Shown here: piece after piece, positions 37,117 through 46,226 of the stretch
Position numbering within the stretch: the first letter of the stretch is position 1
How the letters are laid out: every line of letters begins with the position of its first letter
Source: Paenibacillus arenilitoris
Lineage (GTDB): Bacteria; Bacillota; Bacilli; Paenibacillales; Paenibacillaceae
DNA length: 64,000 nucleotides
Direction: 5' to 3'
Assembly: GCF_014705655.1 (NCBI RefSeq)
Contig: NZ_JACXIY010000038.1
Coordinates: 1-64,000 of the forward strand
The notes under the pieces: model-generated
The model's input: the letters and a program-made list of their open reading frames with translations, nothing else
Databases searched by the model: none
What the model was told of the DNA's origin: nothing
Program-made: the position numbers and the translations under genes

Positions 37117-38238
37117 CTATAAATTTCCTCTTTTTAATTGCTCGCGCTCCACCGCTTCGAACAAAGCTTTAATATTCCCGTTTCCGAAGCCGCGCGAGCC
37201 TTTCCGTTGAATCACTTCGAAGAAGAGGGTCGGACGATCCTCCATCGGTTGAGCAAAGATCTGCAGCAAATAACCTTCCTCATCCCGGTCAACCAGAATA
37301 TTAAGCCGATTCAAGCTATCGACCGATTCATCGATCTCGCCTACGCGATCAGGCAGCAAGTTATAATAAGCGTCCGGCGTATAGAGAAATTTCAGTCCGT
37401 TTTTCTCCAGGTTCTCGACAGACTTGATAATGTCGTCTGTTTCAACCGCGATATGACCGATCCCATCCCCCCGGTTATAGTCAAGAAACTCCCGCACTTG
37501 CGATTTCTTTTTTCCCGGCGCAGGCTCTACGATCGGAAATTTCACTCGTTCCGTATCGTTTTGCATCGCCTTGGTCATCAAGGAAGAAGTATCGGAGCTT
37601 ATATCGTCTTTATTGAAGGCGTTCAACAAATGGAAACCAAATACGTTGGCATAATATTTCGCCCATTTGTCCATGTTTTCTACGTTAATGGCAAGATGAT
37701 CAATGCGGGTTAAGCAAGTGTCGTAGGAAGAAACGCTTTGATTGACTTCCTTAAAGTCAGGTAAAAAGAATCCCGTATATTCCGTACGTTCAACCAGCGT
37801 ATGAACCATTTCCCCATATGCGCCGATCCGTGCCATTGTCACCTTGCCATATTCATCTTCTATGACCTGAGGCGGCTGGATTGGAATTCCGCCATTGTCA
37901 ATCGCCGTTTGATAGAGCTTCTCGATCTGTTTGACGCGGAACGCAACATCCTTCACGCCATCCCCATGCGTATGAACAAACTTCGCGATTGGATGCTCCG
38001 GCTCATAGGCGGAAGTAAGGACGAGATGGATCTCGCCTTGCTGCAATAAATAGGAACAAACATCACGGTGGCCCGTTTCCAGCCCTTTATACCCGGCGAT
38101 TCGGAAACCGAACAGCTTGCTATAATAGAAGACAGCCTGTCTTGCGTTCCCCACTAAAATTTCCACATAATCGATATCCTCGATCGGAAACACGTCGCTC
38201 ACGAATTGGTCCGCTTTCAGCTCCACCTTTGTATTGCT
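37117..38238 (-). CDS. hmaS: Hydroxymandelate synthase-like dioxygenase (HPPD family)
   Basis: A 373-residue non-haem Fe(II) dioxygenase of the 4-hydroxyphenylpyruvate dioxygenase family with two VOC repeats. Iron ligands are visible in RIDHLAIN, GIGHIAVE and TLFFEVIQRKG (H, H, E). Two positions that are nearly invariant in true HPPDs differ: the Asn of KFPINEPA is Val here (KFPIVEPA), and the Phe of GNFKALFE is Ile (GNIKALFE). As I recall, hydroxymandelate synthases also carry aliphatic residues there. HmaS converts 4-hydroxyphenylpyruvate to 4-hydroxymandelate, the first Hpg step. Start 38238 has GAGGAGG upstream. A plain HPPD for tyrosine breakdown is the alternative, but the operon context argues against it. 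Confidence 0.78.
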   Translation of the reverse strand, partial: SNTKVELKADQFVSDVFPIEDIDYVEILVGNARQAVFYYSKLFGFRIAGYKGLETGHRDVCSYLLQQGEIHLVLTSAYEPEHPIAKFVHTHGDGVKDVAFRVKQIEKLYQTAIDNGGIPIQPPQVIEDEYGKVTMARIGAYGEMVHTLVERTEYTGFFLPDFKEVNQSVSSYDTCLTRIDHLAINVENMDKWAKYYANVFGFHLLNAFNKDDISSDTSSLMTKAMQNDTERVKFPIVEPAPGKKKSQVREFLDYNRGDGIGHIAVETDDIIKSVENLEKNGLKFLYTPDAYYNLLPDRVGEIDESVDSLNRLNILVDRDEEGYLLQIFAQPMEDRPTLFFEVIQRKGSRGFGNGNIKALFEAVEREQLKRGNL

Positions 38239-38277
38239 CATCTCTTTCTCCTCCTCTGTCCAATTCATCTTTGCTCA

Positions 38278-39636
38278 TCAAAAGATTTTCCCTGGATTCA
38301 AAATATGGTTCGGATCAAACGCTTCTTTTATTTTTTTCATCCACGGCACGGCATCTCCATGCTCTTCGGTGAGATACTGCTTTTTTCCAAGTCCGATGCC
38401 GTGCTCTCCCGAACAAGTTCCCCCGCGCTCCAGCGCGAAGCGAACGATCCGCTCATTGACTTTCGCCGCTTTCGCCGCTTCCTCCGGAACAGACGGGTCA
38501 ATCGGAAACACCGCATGATAATTGCCGTCGCCGATATGTCCGAGAATAGCGCCTTGCAGGTCCTCCGCTTGCATGACTTCCCTGGCAAAGCTTACGGCTT
38601 CCGGCAAAACGGATAAGGGAACGCATACGTCCGTCGTCATTAATTTCTTCTCCGGTGCTAATGCCGCTATGGCAAGAGCCGCATGTCGCCTGGCATCCCA
38701 TAATTGCTCGCCGAATGATTCATCGAACGTATGGCTCCAAGCACCGGCTCCCTCCTCCTGGATGATTTCTTTGACTCGTTCCACTTCAGCCGTAACCGCG
38801 CTCTTCCAACCGCTTAACTCTAGGAACAAGGTTGGTTTTTCCTCATATTTCGTCTGTTTGTAAGAATTGATCGCCTGAATCGTATACGCATCTACCAGCT
38901 CGATCTTACTCGGTTGAATCGAACGGTACAGCATTCGATTCGCAGCCTTGCAAGCTTGCTGCAAATCGGGAAAAACCGCTTTCGCATACAGAAATGTCTC
39001 CGGCAGCCCGTATACGCGCAAAGTAAGCTCTGCAAATACGGCAAGCGTTCCTTCCGATCCCGCCAGCAGCTGGGTTAAGTTATAGCCTGCCGAAGATTTT
39101 TTGGCCAAGCTCCCGGTCCGAATGGGTGAACCATCCGCCAAGATAGCTTCCATTCCTAAAATTTGTTCTCTTGTCGATCCATAACGTACTGCGCTGCAGC
39201 CGCTGGCATTGGTAGCTGCCATGCCTCCCAGTGTCGCATCGACTCCCGGATCAATCGGAAAGTAGAGTCCATATTTCTTCAGCTCGCGATTAAGCTGCAT
39301 TCGCGTCACGCCCGGTTCCACCCGTACGGCAAAATCATCTGCTCTAATCTCTAAAATCCGGTTCATATGGGTGAAATTTAGGCTGATTCCTCCTTGAACG
39401 GGAACGACTTGTCCTTCGACGCTTGTTCCCAGTCCAAAAGGCACGATAGGGCATCCGATCCGATTGGCATAAGCGATAATCTCTCTTAACTCTTCTTTGT
39501 CCTTAGGGTAGAGAACCACGTCAGGAAAACGCCCGGCATGATAAGAGGTAAGATCCCGGCCGTGCTGCTGACGTATAGCCTCACTCGTACTCAAACGTTT
39601 TGGGTCGCGAATCATTTTGTTCAGATCCTCTAACAA
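38278..39636 (-). CDS. VAO-type FAD oxidase, putative hydroxymandelate dehydrogenase
   Basis: A 452-residue flavoprotein of the GlcD/D-lactate dehydrogenase family. The FAD domain shows PKDKEELREIIAYA, PFGLGTSVEGQV, the GGMAATNASG loop and SAGYNLTQLLAGSEGTL; the cap domain ends with GEHGIGLGKK and FDPNHILNPGKIF. Members oxidise D-2-hydroxy acids. Between hmaS and hpgT the missing step is oxidation of hydroxymandelate to the glyoxylate, normally done by the FMN-dependent Hmo. This enzyme is therefore inferred to replace Hmo. The start is TTG 39636, directly after an in-frame stop, with GGAGGAG 12 bases upstream. Confidence 0.85.
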   Translation of the reverse strand: MLEDLNKMIRDPKRLSTSEAIRQQHGRDLTSYHAGRFPDVVLYPKDKEELREIIAYANRIGCPIVPFGLGTSVEGQVVPVQGGISLNFTHMNRILEIRADDFAVRVEPGVTRMQLNRELKKYGLYFPIDPGVDATLGGMAATNASGCSAVRYGSTREQILGMEAILADGSPIRTGSLAKKSSAGYNLTQLLAGSEGTLAVFAELTLRVYGLPETFLYAKAVFPDLQQACKAANRMLYRSIQPSKIELVDAYTIQAINSYKQTKYEEKPTLFLELSGWKSAVTAEVERVKEIIQEEGAGAWSHTFDESFGEQLWDARRHAALAIAALAPEKKLMTTDVCVPLSVLPEAVSFAREVMQAEDLQGAILGHIGDGNYHAVFPIDPSVPEEAAKAAKVNERIVRFALERGGTCSGEHGIGLGKKQYLTEEHGDAVPWMKKIKEAFDPNHILNPGKIF

Positions 39637-39668
39637 GGCTTACCTATTCTCCTCCCGTTACGACCGCG

Positions 39669-42600
39669 TCAGATAAATTGAACCTCTATGCAATGATCCA
39701 GCACTTTTTTCAATTGCTCTTGGTTCGGTCTTCTCCAAACCAGTCCAAATGGCTTCAATAACCATTCGGTCTTGTCCGAGAGCATGACAAAGTGTGCGCG
39801 CGCTTCCTCCTCCCGCTCCTCGAAGAAACCGAAATGAAGCAATAGGTTATGAATATAGGGGCCTAAACGTTCATCTGTATAGTTATCGCTCATAAAATCG
39901 ATAAATTGTTCATAAGGCGCCATTGTCACAGCTAAACCGGATGCCTTTGCCGCTTCTCCCAGTTCGCAGAAGCTGGTTTTATCCCTGTTCATCAGATGAT
40001 AAGTTTCGCTCTTTAAATGCTCCCGATTATACAGCAGACAGATGCTGCGGCTGACATAGTCGATGTAGGTAAAATCAATTTCGCCTTGACTGCTGTCAGG
40101 GAAAATCCCCATCTTAGCCATAGACTGAATAATGGTATACAATCCGTTGTCCTCTATGTTTTCCTGGAATCTGCCCGTTTCGGAATGACCCATAATATTC
40201 CCAACCCTGAATATATTGCCGTTTAATCCCTGGCTTCTAGCTTCTACAATCAGCTTTTCCGCTGCTAATTTACTTTCGCCGTAGGGATGGCCTACTTCTT
40301 GACCGATATCATGATCGTATTCCGTAAACACCACGCATTTGCGATTTTGTATGCTTCCTTTGGAAACCGCCGTAGTCGAAATAAAGTTGAAATCTTTTGG
40401 TTGATGTTCCTGAGCAAACCGGATCATCCGCTTCGTGCCGTTTACGTTCAGCTCTTCAAATTCGGAGTAATGACCATAATGTTTCACCGTCGCGGCCGAG
40501 TGGATGATACAATCTATCGTTTGGGCGAGAGAATCATATTGTTCATCCGTTAAACCGAACCTGTCATAGAGCAGATCTCCGTTTACGACGGTTACTCGAT
40601 TTCGGTCGAATAAAGCAAACCCGAAATAGTACTTCCATTTATCGGCTAACCGCGCCTCGGCTTCCGCTTGCGTCTTGCCTCGGACAAGGACATGGAGACG
40701 ACCGTTCGACTCTTTTAATAAATCGTGCAACAAGTGAATACCTAAGTAACCGGTAGCGCCGGTCAACAAAATATTGGCGTAATGCTTCACCTGTGTCAGA
40801 TCTACACGTTCCAATTCCTTATATTGCGCCTCATATTTATTCGCTTCTTCTTGAATAAATCGCTGCATCTCCGCAGAAATCGCAGCTCGCGACGGTGAGC
40901 TCTTCTTTAATTTCTCCAGCTTCGCTTCGGGGCTGTCCGATTGCTCCTTGATGTTTTTGGCAAGCTGATGGATCGTCCGATAGGTGAATAGATCGTTTAG
41001 CGCCACTTGATAGGTTTCATGGAGCTTCGATACAAATTGAATCGCAATAAAGGAGTCGCCTCCCAGATCAAAGAAATCTTCATGGATATTCACCACTTTT
41101 AATCCCAGGATCTTTTGCCAAACCGCTGCGACATCCTGCTCTTTTTTGCTATAGTCGTTATCTTCTCTGCCCGTCAGTTCGACGGTTTTTGAAGGCGATT
41201 CCGATCGATCGGGAATATGAATCCAGCATGGAACGCGATCGAACGGATAGGTTGGGAGCGGCACTTTGTACGCGGATTCCTTCCTGTACAGCTTGTCCCA
41301 ATCGATGTCGGCTCCTTTTACATATAAGTCCGCCAGCCTTAGAAGCAAGCCCTCTTTCCCAGTGCCGGCTTCAAGAGCTTGTTCCGCATATCGACTCGCT
41401 TCTTCCCTTTCAGAAGACTCGATTGCGTGTTGATAATTTTCCGCTTCTTCCCAACCGTCCCGTGCCAGTTTCAATAGTTTGCTTTCAAGGTCCCGTAAAT
41501 CATTTACGACCATAGCCATACGATGCGGATGATGCTCTCTTCCCGTACTCGCCGTGTAACAGATATCCCTTAGACTTGCCTGTTCGCTCTGTTTCCGGGC
41601 AATATCACGCACATAGCCGGTCAACAGCTCGCGCAGTGCCGTTTCCGACTTGGCAGAGAGCGTAAACAAATAAGGACCTTTCTGTACCGCCTGTTCCTCC
41701 CTCCTTGGCGGCGCCTCTTCCAGCACAAGGTGACAATTGGTGCCGCTCATCCCGAAAGAACTGACTCCGCAAAGACGGGGAATGCCTTCCGTTTCCCAAT
41801 CCGTCAATTGATCATTGATATAAACAGGCGATTCTTCAAACGAAATATTAGAATTCGGTTTATGGAAATGTAGGCTGGCGGGAATCTTCTTATGCTGTAA
41901 GCTTAACGCCGCTTTAATGACCCCTGTTATGCCGGACAAAGAATACGTATGGGCATAGTTGGTTTTGACTGATCCAATGGCACAAAATTGTTTCTTATCC
42001 GTGTAACGCCGGAAGGCGTTCGTAATGGCCGAAATCTCGATTCGGTCGCCCAATTGGGTTGCCGTCCCATGCGCTTCCATATAAGAGAGGTGCTCCGGAT
42101 GGATTCCGGCATCTTTCCACGCTTCTACAATAACGGCTTCCTGCGTGATCGGATTGGGAGCGGTTATGCTGATCGCACGTCCGTCATTATTGGATGCACT
42201 GCCTTTAATCACCGCATAAATATGATCATGATCGCGCATCGCTTTACTCAACGGCTTGAGGATCAAGGCTGCAGAGCCTTCGCCGAGCGCGGTTCCTTCC
42301 GAGTTATCCGCGAAGGTTCGCGTCCGGCCATCGGATGATTCCATGCCCACGCGCGATCCAATATCGACCGGAAGCAAATTAAGCTTAATCGCGCCCACAA
42401 TCGTCTGATCCATCTGGCCGTTACGCAGCATTTGAACCGCAACATGGATCGCGCTAAGCGAAGAAGAACAAGACGTATCAATCAGCATCGTCGGTCCATG
42501 CAGATCCAATAAATAGGAAATGCGGCTTGCCGTCATTGGCCCCGAATTCCCCGGGTAGGCCAAATAAGTCGATTCCGGTTCTACATCCTGGACGATCGTC

Positions 42601-43073
42601 TGGTAGCTTAACGGCTTGGCGCCTTCACTGCTCACGATCACGCCTGTATTGGATCCGATCAGCTTCTTGCCGCCATAACCGGCGTCTTCTATCGCTTGCC
42701 AAACCGTCTGCAGGAACAATCGCTGGTTTGGATCCATCAGCTCGGCTTCTTTCGGCGTTATCCCGAAAAACGAATAATCGAATCCATCGATTTCTTCCAG
42801 ATAACATCCTCGAAAATACTTGATCTTATCATTAGCGTTTTTAAAGCGTAAGTAGGCTTCGATGTTGCCTCTGCGCTCTTGTGGAAAATCGCCTGAACAG
42901 TCTATTTCATGAATCAGATTACTCCAAAATTCATGCCGGTCCGCCGCCTTGGGATATTGCATGGCCATACCAATGATCGCAATTTCTTTGGTCGATCCTT
43001 CATGAATGATTGGTGCGGATGATTCCGTTTTGCTTTTATTGCTTTTTATATCAAAATTTAGAAGTTTGGCCAT
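39669..43073 (-). CDS. Trans-AT PKS: KS-ACP-thioester reductase
   Basis: A 1134-residue protein. The ketosynthase (~28-460) has the active-site DTSCSSSLSA (Cys ~203) and both histidines (EAHGTATQLGD, KTNYAHT). A post-KS linker with the usual LPTYPFDRVPCW ending replaces an AT domain, so the enzyme is AT-less. The carrier domain (FFDLGGDSFIAI, Ser ~672) is followed by an NAD(P)H-dependent thioester reductase (~765 to end; LLTGATGYLG, then a GYGESK-type YGESKLAAEK). It should add one malonate to the NRPS-bound peptide and release it as an aldehyde or alcohol. In the KS, the usual NxGH is NYAH. It overlaps the malonyltransferase gene by 16 bases. Confidence 0.92.
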   Translation of the reverse strand: MAKLLNFDIKSNKSKTESSAPIIHEGSTKEIAIIGMAMQYPKAADRHEFWSNLIHEIDCSGDFPQERRGNIEAYLRFKNANDKIKYFRGCYLEEIDGFDYSFFGITPKEAELMDPNQRLFLQTVWQAIEDAGYGGKKLIGSNTGVIVSSEGAKPLSYQTIVQDVEPESTYLAYPGNSGPMTASRISYLLDLHGPTMLIDTSCSSSLSAIHVAVQMLRNGQMDQTIVGAIKLNLLPVDIGSRVGMESSDGRTRTFADNSEGTALGEGSAALILKPLSKAMRDHDHIYAVIKGSASNNDGRAISITAPNPITQEAVIVEAWKDAGIHPEHLSYMEAHGTATQLGDRIEISAITNAFRRYTDKKQFCAIGSVKTNYAHTYSLSGITGVIKAALSLQHKKIPASLHFHKPNSNISFEESPVYINDQLTDWETEGIPRLCGVSSFGMSGTNCHLVLEEAPPRREEQAVQKGPYLFTLSAKSETALRELLTGYVRDIARKQSEQASLRDICYTASTGREHHPHRMAMVVNDLRDLESKLLKLARDGWEEAENYQHAIESSEREEASRYAEQALEAGTGKEGLLLRLADLYVKGADIDWDKLYRKESAYKVPLPTYPFDRVPCWIHIPDRSESPSKTVELTGREDNDYSKKEQDVAAVWQKILGLKVVNIHEDFFDLGGDSFIAIQFVSKLHETYQVALNDLFTYRTIHQLAKNIKEQSDSPEAKLEKLKKSSPSRAAISAEMQRFIQEEANKYEAQYKELERVDLTQVKHYANILLTGATGYLGIHLLHDLLKESNGRLHVLVRGKTQAEAEARLADKWKYYFGFALFDRNRVTVVNGDLLYDRFGLTDEQYDSLAQTIDCIIHSAATVKHYGHYSEFEELNVNGTKRMIRFAQEHQPKDFNFISTTAVSKGSIQNRKCVVFTEYDHDIGQEVGHPYGESKLAAEKLIVEARSQGLNGNIFRVGNIMGHSETGRFQENIEDNGLYTIIQSMAKMGIFPDSSQGEIDFTYIDYVSRSICLLYNREHLKSETYHLMNRDKTSFCELGEAAKASGLAVTMAPYEQFIDFMSDNYTDERLGPYIHNLLLHFGFFEEREEEARAHFVMLSDKTEWLLKPFGLVWRRPNQEQLKKVLDHCIEVQFI

Positions 43074-44314
43074 GTGAAATCCCCCTGTTCCGTTCGCATA
43101 AGCTCATTTACGACAGGCATTCGGAGTAATGGTTTTAGCCGATTTTGTTGCTCGCTATGCGGTACTTTTTTCGTTTCAAATACGGAACGCAGCATCGATA
43201 GAGCTCCTGCCAGCTGCTCTCTGGTCGGTTCTTGCTTGGATTGATCCAATTGCATGGCGATTTGCTTCACCTTTCGATAAGGCTCGATTACGCCTTTTGC
43301 ATAAGCCTCGTTATCCCAATTGCGATTTTTGGTCGCTGCCGCGATCGCCAGACACTTTCCGATAATAGAAGGCTCGGCATTCTCCCGGTTGAACGCTCCC
43401 TTTGCCTTTGGAAGATCATCCGTCTCTCCTAAAGACACGGTCAGGATGGAAGGAGCATTTTTTTTCATTAAGCTTTGCAGCACTTGCTTAGGCCCTAGCT
43501 CGATGGCAATCTTCACCTTGTGAAGCCGTAAATACTCGACCGATTCCTGCCACCGAACCGGTTCCGTCATTTGCCGGGTCAAGAGATCCATCAGATGCTG
43601 CGATTCATGCGGAAGAGCGGTCACATTAGAGATCACCGGGTAGTCACCTGAACCGAAGCGATAGGGGGCAAGTATTTCTTTAAACCGACCGGCAGCAGGC
43701 TCCATCATTGGACTATGGAAAGCCGAGCTCACATTCAACGGATTAACCGTTACTCCCTCGATCTTTAACAGTTCGGAAGCCACCTCGTTAACGGCCTCTT
43801 CATGCCCGGATAACACGAGCTGCTCCGGGGCATTGTAACAGCCAATCACAACCGGCTTCTCCTTGGTTGAGATTTGCTTACACAACTCCCGGGCCCGCTT
43901 ACGATCGGCCTGACCGATTGCCGTCATGACGCCCAGACCGTTTGTCACCGCTTCTTGCATCAATTGACCGCGATGGCGTACAATTTGCAGAGTATCGGCA
44001 AACGAAATCGCGCCGCTGCAGGTTAGTGCGGAAAATTCTCCCAAACTATGCCCGGCGGCAAAGTCCGGTTTAAGCCCAATCTCGTCCATATAGACACGGT
44101 ATGCGGCTACGCTTGCCGTCAATACGGCAGGCTGCGTGTACTCCGTTCTTGTTAATTGGAACAACTCACCCTCAAAACATAATGAAGACAGGTTCATTTT
44201 CAGTACGTCATCCGCTTCTTCGAATGTTCTTCGAGCCATAGGGAATTCGTCGGCAAGACTTTTACCCATCCCTGCGTATTGAGATCCTTGACCAGGAAAT
44301 AATAGAGCAATCAA
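43058..44314 (-). CDS. Discrete malonyl-CoA:ACP acyltransferase (trans-AT)
   Basis: A 418-residue FabD-like acyltransferase. The active-site serine is in GHSLGEFSAL, and the specificity motif is SAFHSPMM, whose Ala-Phe-His indicates malonyl. The first ~300 residues are the catalytic domain; the last ~115 residues are an extension seen on some trans-acting ATs, of unknown role. It is the first gene of the operon and starts at TTG 44314 with AGGAGG eight bases before. It should supply malonate to the AT-less PKS next to it. Confidence 0.92.
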   Translation of the reverse strand: MIALLFPGQGSQYAGMGKSLADEFPMARRTFEEADDVLKMNLSSLCFEGELFQLTRTEYTQPAVLTASVAAYRVYMDEIGLKPDFAAGHSLGEFSALTCSGAISFADTLQIVRHRGQLMQEAVTNGLGVMTAIGQADRKRARELCKQISTKEKPVVIGCYNAPEQLVLSGHEEAVNEVASELLKIEGVTVNPLNVSSAFHSPMMEPAAGRFKEILAPYRFGSGDYPVISNVTALPHESQHLMDLLTRQMTEPVRWQESVEYLRLHKVKIAIELGPKQVLQSLMKKNAPSILTVSLGETDDLPKAKGAFNRENAEPSIIGKCLAIAAATKNRNWDNEAYAKGVIEPYRKVKQIAMQLDQSKQEPTREQLAGALSMLRSVFETKKVPHSEQQNRLKPLLRMPVVNELMRTEQGDFTWPNF

Positions 44315-44739
44315 TAATTTGTCCTCCTAAAAGATATTTTTAAGTTTTATTTTCTGTGGAGAATCACCCCCCTCAAATTTTTGGAATGGAATGTAGACCG
44401 AAGGCTGCTCAAATGACGAAATTTTCAGACTTTTAGGAGCGCTTTATCGCTTTGTTACTTGTCCAGAGCCGCATCATCCTTCGGGTATGCGTAAAATAGC
44501 CCCCACCTTGTCTGCAAGTTGAGGGCTAAGATAGACTGGATAATGATTTGCGAAATCTTTACAAAATTGTAGCCGTGCGTATTTTCATCCAAATAATAAC
44601 ACTGCGATTCGAAAAGCGGAACATTTCTTGCGGACTATTTAAATAGTAACTGCCGCCCCGTTCCGCCCTTATCGTTGAGAATTTCCCTTGTCATAGTTCA
44701 GATTGCCTGTAAGAAACCCTACCAATAAGCAGCTCCGCC
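44315..44739. other. Intergenic region holding the biosynthetic operon promoter
   Basis: About 425 bp with no gene. It must contain the leftward promoter of the NRPS/PKS operon, but I could not pick out a convincing -35/-10 pair. It also contains the stem-loop at 44497-44528. No Fur-type palindrome was seen here, in contrast to the metallophore operon. Confidence 0.5.
44497..44528 (-). terminator. Probable terminator of the DeoR/transport operon
   Basis: Arms TAGCCCCCACCTTG and CAAGTTGAGGGCTA pair at 12 of 14 positions around a 4-base loop. On the minus strand the stem is followed by TTTTACG. It lies downstream of the leftward operon 44928-47774 and upstream of the biosynthetic operon, separating the two. 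Confidence 0.5.
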
Positions 44740-44931
44740 TTAACGCAAAAAAAGGTCCCAAAGATCCTCATCGTGATCCGTCGGCGCAATCTCCCCGCTC
44801 GCATACATTGCTTTATAAGTAATTAAGCGAATCGTCACAGTCCCATAGTCACGCTCAATCACGCTAAGATCAGCATATGGCTCGATCTCAATACCCATTT
44901 CCTTCAGCAGCTCTCTCCGCAGCCGCTTCAA
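44740..44931 (-). pseudogene. Nudix hydrolase remnant
   Basis: Sixty-three codons read RRELLKEMGIEIEP…SVIERDYGTVTIRLITYKA…DHDEDLW, the end of a Nudix box and the following strands of a MutT/CTP-pyrophosphohydrolase-like protein. The N-terminal half, including the first part of the Nudix box, is missing where the gene abuts the end of the MFS gene. The C-terminus runs into a frameshift at a poly-T tract near 44750, beyond which the family-like ...KAELLIG continues in another frame. Not expected to be functional. Confidence 0.65.
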
Positions 44932-46226
44932 TCATTGACGCTCACCCGCAACACTTTCACCTTCTCCGGTCCCCCCGCCGTAAACCGCCCCCACTTCCTG
45001 ACGCACAGCGCGCAGAGGAGCATGCCGATCAACGCGATTACGCCCCAGACGACGATCGTCGCCTTCCAGCCGAAATGATGGCTGATGGCCGCGATGCCGT
45101 AGATGGAGACGGCACTGCCGAGGTAGGCGAAGGCGTTGAGGAGGCCCGAGACGGTCGAAATCCGCCCGTATTGGGCGAAGTGCATCGGGAGCCGGCTGAT
45201 CAGCAGCAGGTTGATCCCGTTCGCGCAGCTCGTCAAGAGGGCCATGAGCAGCAGGGAGGCCGCGGCATTCGAGGCATAGACCGCGGTCAGGCCGGCCGCG
45301 GCCGCAAGGGCGATGCCCCAGATGCAGGCGACGGTTTTGAGCTCGTTCCCGATCAGCCGCTGAACGAACGAGGCGGCGGACACGCTCACGATCGCGAAGA
45401 CGGGCAGAATGGCCGTACTCAAGATCGAGATGGAATTGCCGAAGCGGTAAACCTCGTTCAAGTAGGTCGGCATCCACGTCGTAATGCCGTCGCGCAATGC
45501 CCCCTGCAGCACGACGACCAGCATGATCGGCAGAAGGCCGGAGGCCATGACGAGGGCACCTGTCGATTCCCGTACGGGACGCTCGACCGCTTTCTCGTCC
45601 ACGATCCACTCCCGCACCGCAAATCCTTTGACGCCGACAAACCACACCGCCGCTATGCCAAGCCCTAACGCAGCCGTAGCGACAAACGCCAGCCGCCAGC
45701 CGGACAGCCAGATGCAGAGCGGCACGAGCAAGTAGACCGCGATCGTCCCGGCGGAGGACGCCGTGAAGACGCTGACGCTGGCCCTGCGATAGTTCTCGCT
45801 GGTCAGCGTCTGCGCCATGATCCGCACTAGCGGCGGCCAGAGCATCGCTTGAAAAAATCCGTTAAAACACCAGACGACCGTAATAACCGAAATGTCATGC
45901 AACGCCGAGACGGCCAGGTTGCAGACCGCGGTTGCCGTTAACCCTGCGGTTATCATGTACCGGGGCTTGACGCGGTCGCCCAATAGGCCGAAGATCGGCT
46001 GGCCGGCGCCGTAAGCGATAAATCCTCCGATCAAGGCCATGCCGGCAGCCTGATTGGAGATGGCGAGCGAATCCGCGATTTCGGAGATGGCCGCCCCATA
46101 GTTGAGCCGAGTCATATAACTGGTGAAGTAGACGAGGCAGCACAAGGCGCTGAACAGGAAGACTCGCTGTTTGGTCAATGCCGGCTCTGTCTCCGTCTCC
46201 TGCCCAGCCGCGCTTATACGAGACAT
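44928..46226 (-). CDS. Organophosphate:phosphate antiporter-like MFS (GlpT/UhpT family)
   Basis: A 432-residue transporter. The segment CLVYFTSYMTRLNYGAAISE and the motif GLLGDRVKPRYMI are typical of the GlpT/UhpT-like branch of the MFS, which exchanges glycerol-phosphate or sugar phosphates for phosphate. The start is 46226, preceded by GGGAGGGCAA, and overlaps the phosphodiesterase gene by 13 bases. Together they suggest hydrolysis and uptake or export of a phosphorylated compound. Local base composition is visibly more GC-rich than the biosynthetic operon. Confidence 0.82.
   Translation of the reverse strand: MSRISAAGQETETEPALTKQRVFLFSALCCLVYFTSYMTRLNYGAAISEIADSLAISNQAAGMALIGGFIAYGAGQPIFGLLGDRVKPRYMITAGLTATAVCNLAVSALHDISVITVVWCFNGFFQAMLWPPLVRIMAQTLTSENYRRASVSVFTASSAGTIAVYLLVPLCIWLSGWRLAFVATAALGLGIAAVWFVGVKGFAVREWIVDEKAVERPVRESTGALVMASGLLPIMLVVVLQGALRDGITTWMPTYLNEVYRFGNSISILSTAILPVFAIVSVSAASFVQRLIGNELKTVACIWGIALAAAAGLTAVYASNAAASLLLMALLTSCANGINLLLISRLPMHFAQYGRISTVSGLLNAFAYLGSAVSIYGIAAISHHFGWKATIVVWGVIALIGMLLCALCVRKWGRFTAGGPEKVKVLRVSVND

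Noticed and set aside
35914-39636. Tyrosine catabolism operon (HPPD plus aminotransferase)
   Set aside because: No homogentisate dioxygenase or fumarylacetoacetase follows, and the genes are enclosed on both sides by NRPS/PKS genes with an Hpg-like adenylation code.
22692-44314. Many antisense frames across the NRPS/PKS genes
   Set aside because: They lack ribosome sites and family motifs and mirror the codon bias of the real genes on the other strand.
20546-44314. Biosynthetic operon as Tn7-like cargo
   Set aside because: The TnsB-type sites near 20385-20522 point leftward from the tip at 20534, so the element lies on the other side of that end.
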